This document shows, in pieces, positions 6,942 to 9,504 of a DNA stretch of 9,504 nt. Below the pieces are notes generated by a model. It saw only the letters and a program-made list of their open reading frames with translations, had not been told where the DNA came from and did no database searches. Source of the stretch: an uncultured Sutterella sp. (GTDB taxonomy: Bacteria > Pseudomonadota > Gammaproteobacteria > Burkholderiales > Burkholderiaceae_F); NCBI GenBank assembly GCA_937943605.1, contig CALEAW010000074.1, positions 1 to 9,504 on the forward strand, written 5' to 3'. The translations under genes were made by a program, and so were the position numbers. Within the stretch, counting starts at the first letter, position 1, and each line of letters opens with the position of its first letter.

Positions 6942-6967
6942 TTCACGTGAACACCTATAATCTATAG
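6942..6967 (+). promoter_or_regulatory. Candidate promoter with overlapping dyads for the nuclease-like gene at 7017
   Basis: A perfect TATAAT lies at 6956-6961 on the plus strand, 55 bases before the ATG. No good -35 sits at 16-18 bases upstream; TTGAGA (6928-6933) is 22 bases away, so an activator may be needed. A perfect 10-base palindrome, TTCACGTGAA (6942-6951), lies in the spacer. A second dyad, CTATA-ATC-TATAG (6955-6967), straddles the -10. Both are possible operators. Their placement between two divergent genes would let one protein control both, but this is inference. Confidence 0.45.
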
Positions 6968-7016
6968 ACATCTTGCAGTTAATACCGTCCGAGTACAGAC
7001 TTTTTTCTCCGCAACT

Positions 7017-8585
7017 ATGAAATATCCGATTGGCATTCAAACCTTTGATCAAATCATTGAGCATGGTTTTGTTTACGTTGACAAGACCGATATGGTTTAT
7101 TCGCTTGCCACAGAGGGCAAAGTTTATTTTTTGAGTCGTCCTCGCCGTTTTGGCAAGAGCCTTTTGTTATCGACCTTCAAAGCCTATTTTGAAGGTAAGC
7201 GCGCGTTGTTCCAAGGATTAAAGATAGAAGCCTTAGAAAAGGATTGGCATCCGCATACGGTCTTTCACTTTGATTTCAACGGCATCGACTATACGCTGCC
7301 AAATGCCTTACGAGCGAAGTTGGAAGGCTATTTGTCCCGATGGGAGGCTGACTTTGGCATTTCGAAGGGACCTGACTTTAATTTGGCGTCTCGATTTGAA
7401 CAAATCATAAAGGCTGCCGCGCTGAAAAGCGGTCGGGCTGTTGTCGTGCTCATCGACGAGTACGACAAGCCATTACTTGATGTTTTGGAAAAAGATGCCA
7501 ATTTGCTCGAAGAGAATCGTGAGATTTTGAAAGCTTTTTATGGCGTTTTCAAACAAGCTGACGCGGATATTCGTTTTGTTTTTCTGACCGGTGTCACGAA
7601 GTTTTCACAGGTGAGCGTGTTTAGCGGTTTCAACCAGCCGATTGACATCAGTATGGTTCGAAAGTACGAGGCAATTTGCGGGATCACTGAGCCGGAGCTC
7701 TATGAACGGTTTGGAGATTCGATTAGCGAGTTGGCTCAGGTCTATGGCTATAGTGAAGCCGAGGTTCGCCATGAATTAAAGAAATATTATGACGGCTATC
7801 ACTTCAGTGAAGGCATGACAGATATCTACAATCCGTTTAGCCTTTTGAACGCTTTCTACGCGATGGCCATTCGTGACTATTGGTTCACAACGGGCACGCC
7901 GTCCTATTTGATTCGCCTTATGAATCATTTTCAAGAAGGCATTGATGCGCTTTCCGGCAAGTACTATGAATTGGATGCCTTTATCAACTACAAGGCTGAT
8001 GTCGAATATCCGCTGCCGATGATCTATCAAAGCGGGTATTTAACAATCAAAGATTATGATCGGCGCCGCAATACGTTTCTTTTAGATTTTCCAAATAACG
8101 AGGTGAAGACGGGCTTTTTAACGATGGTGGCGTCCAATTATTTGCAAACCAAAGAGAATGTAGGCAATTTGGCAAAAAATCTATCATTCGCTTTGGAAGA
8201 TGGCGAACTAGACGTATTTAGAAAATCGCTCACCGCCTTTTTGGCTAGCATCCCATATTCGATGCGGCGTAAGTCAAACGAACCTGAACGGGAACGGTAT
8301 TTTCAATACACTTTCTATTTGTTGCTTCGCCTAATGAGCGTCTATACCGTTTTTGTTGAACGAGTGCAAAGTGAAGGGCGGGTGGATTGTATCGTCGAGA
8401 CGCCCAAGTTTGTCTATATCTTTGAGTTCAAGCTTGATGGTTCTGCAGAAGAAGCTTTGCAACAAATTCAAGATAAAGGCTATGCACGCCCTTATGAAGC
8501 CGATGGACGCACCGTTAATCTGATTGGCGTGAATTTTTCTTCTGAAACTGGCACCATTAGTGACTGGGTGGCGCGCATCGGCTAA
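7017..8585 (+). CDS. AAA-ATPase-like protein with C-terminal PD-(D/E)XK nuclease domain (PF09820/PDDEXK_9 type)
   Basis: This 522-residue two-domain protein has the usual full length of the family. The N-terminal ATPase-like domain begins with the typical YPIGIQTFDQIIEHGFVYVDKTD and has a P-loop variant RPRRFGKS (41-48), Walker B VVLIDEYD (143-150), the FLTGVTKFSQVSVFSGF region (189-205) and KKYYDGYHF (255-263) followed by YNPFS (271-275). The C-terminal nuclease-like domain has the PD-(D/E)XK pattern GRVD (Asp457), then FEFK (Glu470, Lys472) and a downstream Gln in EEALQQI, so the active site appears complete. The family is abundant in gut bacteria, often in multiple copies; its function is not established, and roles in DNA processing, mobile elements or defence are only suggested. 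The ATG matches the usual family start although no Shine-Dalgarno sequence precedes it (upstream is TTTTTTCTCCGCAACT). A paralogue follows 85 bases downstream on the same strand. Confidence 0.9.
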   Translation: MKYPIGIQTFDQIIEHGFVYVDKTDMVYSLATEGKVYFLSRPRRFGKSLLLSTFKAYFEGKRALFQGLKIEALEKDWHPHTVFHFDFNGIDYTLPNALRAKLEGYLSRWEADFGISKGPDFNLASRFEQIIKAAALKSGRAVVVLIDEYDKPLLDVLEKDANLLEENREILKAFYGVFKQADADIRFVFLTGVTKFSQVSVFSGFNQPIDISMVRKYEAICGITEPELYERFGDSISELAQVYGYSEAEVRHELKKYYDGYHFSEGMTDIYNPFSLLNAFYAMAIRDYWFTTGTPSYLIRLMNHFQEGIDALSGKYYELDAFINYKADVEYPLPMIYQSGYLTIKDYDRRRNTFLLDFPNNEVKTGFLTMVASNYLQTKENVGNLAKNLSFALEDGELDVFRKSLTAFLASIPYSMRRKSNEPERERYFQYTFYLLLRLMSVYTVFVERVQSEGRVDCIVETPKFVYIFEFKLDGSAEEALQQIQDKGYARPYEADGRTVNLIGVNFSSETGTISDWVARIG

Positions 8586-8670
8586 AGTACGAACTGGGCT
8601 TGATGCGCTTAATACGCGCTATATGGTGGTCGTGTTGTCAGAAGTGAAGGTTTTTTGAGAAGTCGTTGCG

Positions 8671-9495
8671 ATGTTGGATCCGACAAAAATTCCTAAAGGC
8701 ACTCAGTCCTTCGATCAATTGCGTGAGGCAGGGCAAATTTATGTCGATAAAACCGACATGATTTTTGAGATCGCGCAGTTTGAAGGGCCTTTTTTGTTGG
8801 CAAGACCACGTCGCTTTGGAAAAACATTACTGGTTTCGACTTTTGCTTCTCTTTTTGAGCACGGGTTGCGTGACTTTCAAGGTCTAAAAATTGCGTCTTT
8901 GTGGAAAGATAAGACCTACGAAGTGATTGATCTCAATTTTTCGTTGGTGGTCGACTTTTCGTCCGTTGAGTCATTTAAACGAAAGTTTTTTGCTTACTTG
9001 TCGATTTGTCTCGAACCGCACGGTTTCGTGGCATCAGGTGATCCTGAGCGCTTTGTTTTTGAGTTTGGCCGTTGGTTACGATCGCACGACAATCACTCAC
9101 TCGTACTCTTAATTGATGAGTACGATGCGCTGCTAACGAGTGTATTACATGACCGAGAACTATTTGATGGCGTGCAGTCAGTCTTGCGAGAGCTCTTTAA
9201 TTGGATCAAGGCTGCTTCGTCAGTGTTTCGATTTGTTTTTATCACTGGCATCACGCGGTTTAGCCATACGAGTATTTTTTCTGGTTTCAATAATTTGACG
9301 GATCTCTCGCTAGATCCCAAGTATGGCACGCTGATTGGTATTACTGAGGAGGAGCTTCAGTCTTATTTTGGAGAATATTTGAAGGACGCAGCAGATGCTT
9401 GTCAGGTCACTGTACCAAAGCTCATCTATCGTTTGAAAACTTATTACGATGGTTTTTGTTTTGATAGGGACGGTAGCACGCATGTTTTTAATTAG
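8671..9495 (+). CDS. Second AAA-ATPase-like paralogue, interrupted at the FN(P)WS motif; C-terminal part missing or out of frame
   Basis: The visible product has 274 residues, whereas complete members have more than 500. It opens with KIPKGTQSFDQLREAGQIYV, then RPRRFGKT (P-loop variant, about 45-52), LLIDEYD, FRFVFITGITRFSHTSIFSGF and LKTYYDGFCF, all in the order seen in its neighbour at 7017. In-frame TAG at 9493-9495 follows HVFN, exactly where the family continues with Pro-Trp-Ser. TGG TCA (Trp-Ser) appears in the +1 frame at 9497-9502, so a one-base insertion or a sequencing error is likely. No nuclease domain can be seen because the window ends nine bases later. A GAGAAG about nine bases before the ATG is an acceptable ribosome binding site. 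The 85-base gap from the upstream paralogue allows co-transcription. It may be a pseudogene, a stand-alone ATPase fragment, or intact if the base is an error. Confidence 0.8.
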   Translation: MLDPTKIPKGTQSFDQLREAGQIYVDKTDMIFEIAQFEGPFLLARPRRFGKTLLVSTFASLFEHGLRDFQGLKIASLWKDKTYEVIDLNFSLVVDFSSVESFKRKFFAYLSICLEPHGFVASGDPERFVFEFGRWLRSHDNHSLVLLIDEYDALLTSVLHDRELFDGVQSVLRELFNWIKAASSVFRFVFITGITRFSHTSIFSGFNNLTDLSLDPKYGTLIGITEEELQSYFGEYLKDAADACQVTVPKLIYRLKTYYDGFCFDRDGSTHVFN

Positions 9496-9504
9496 ATGGT
9501 CAGC

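Noticed and set aside
6795..7064. Minus-strand 89-codon open frame across the divergent promoter region
   Set aside because: It overlaps both flanking genes and the promoters, has no ribosome binding site and shows no recognisable motif.
1..9504. CRISPR array, tRNA/rRNA genes, insertion sequences or attachment sites
   Set aside because: I saw no regularly spaced repeats, cloverleaf-like segments, transposase motifs or terminal inverted repeats with target duplications, including at the edges of the AT-rich gene.

Overview
The window reads as a chromosomal segment of a betaproteobacterium of moderate GC content. CarB is strongly Burkholderiales-like, and I infer the Sutterellaceae-type gut branch from the mixed GC and the PF09820-type ATPase/nuclease genes. 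That placement is inference, because no rRNA or other decisive marker is present.

Left part (1-1067): on the minus strand lie the N-terminal 102 codons of a LysR-type regulator that runs off the left edge and, upstream of it, a 65-residue protein of unknown function built on a duplicated Tyr/Gly-rich module. The small gene has its own promoter candidate, a strong ribosome binding site and a good intrinsic terminator, so it is probably a single-gene transcript. A dyad with LysR T-N11-A geometry lies 43-61 bases upstream of the lysR start.

Centre (1068-5605): carA and carB encode the glutaminase and synthetase subunits of carbamoyl-phosphate synthetase and form an operon closed by a hairpin terminator. 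They supply carbamoyl phosphate for pyrimidine and arginine synthesis. Catalytic residues and the ornithine ligands I could place are intact. Several residues of the UMP/IMP allosteric pocket are substituted, which suggests altered nucleotide control.

Right part (5696-9504): an accessory block. A visibly AT-rich minus-strand gene encodes an AAA15/RloA-like SMC/ABC-type ATPase with no nuclease partner on its downstream side. It has a near-consensus promoter and a perfect hairpin at the predicted transcript start. Divergent from it are two tandem paralogues of the AAA-ATPase-like (PF09820) plus PD-(D/E)XK family. The first is complete. The second hits a stop exactly at the conserved Asn-Pro-(Phe/Trp)-Ser motif, and the motif's Trp-Ser resumes in the +1 frame, which indicates a frameshift (or a sequencing error). 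The shared divergent control region holds two dyads around a perfect TATAAT. The block could be a defence or mobile-element-related locus, but no member has a proven function here and the system-level reading is speculative.
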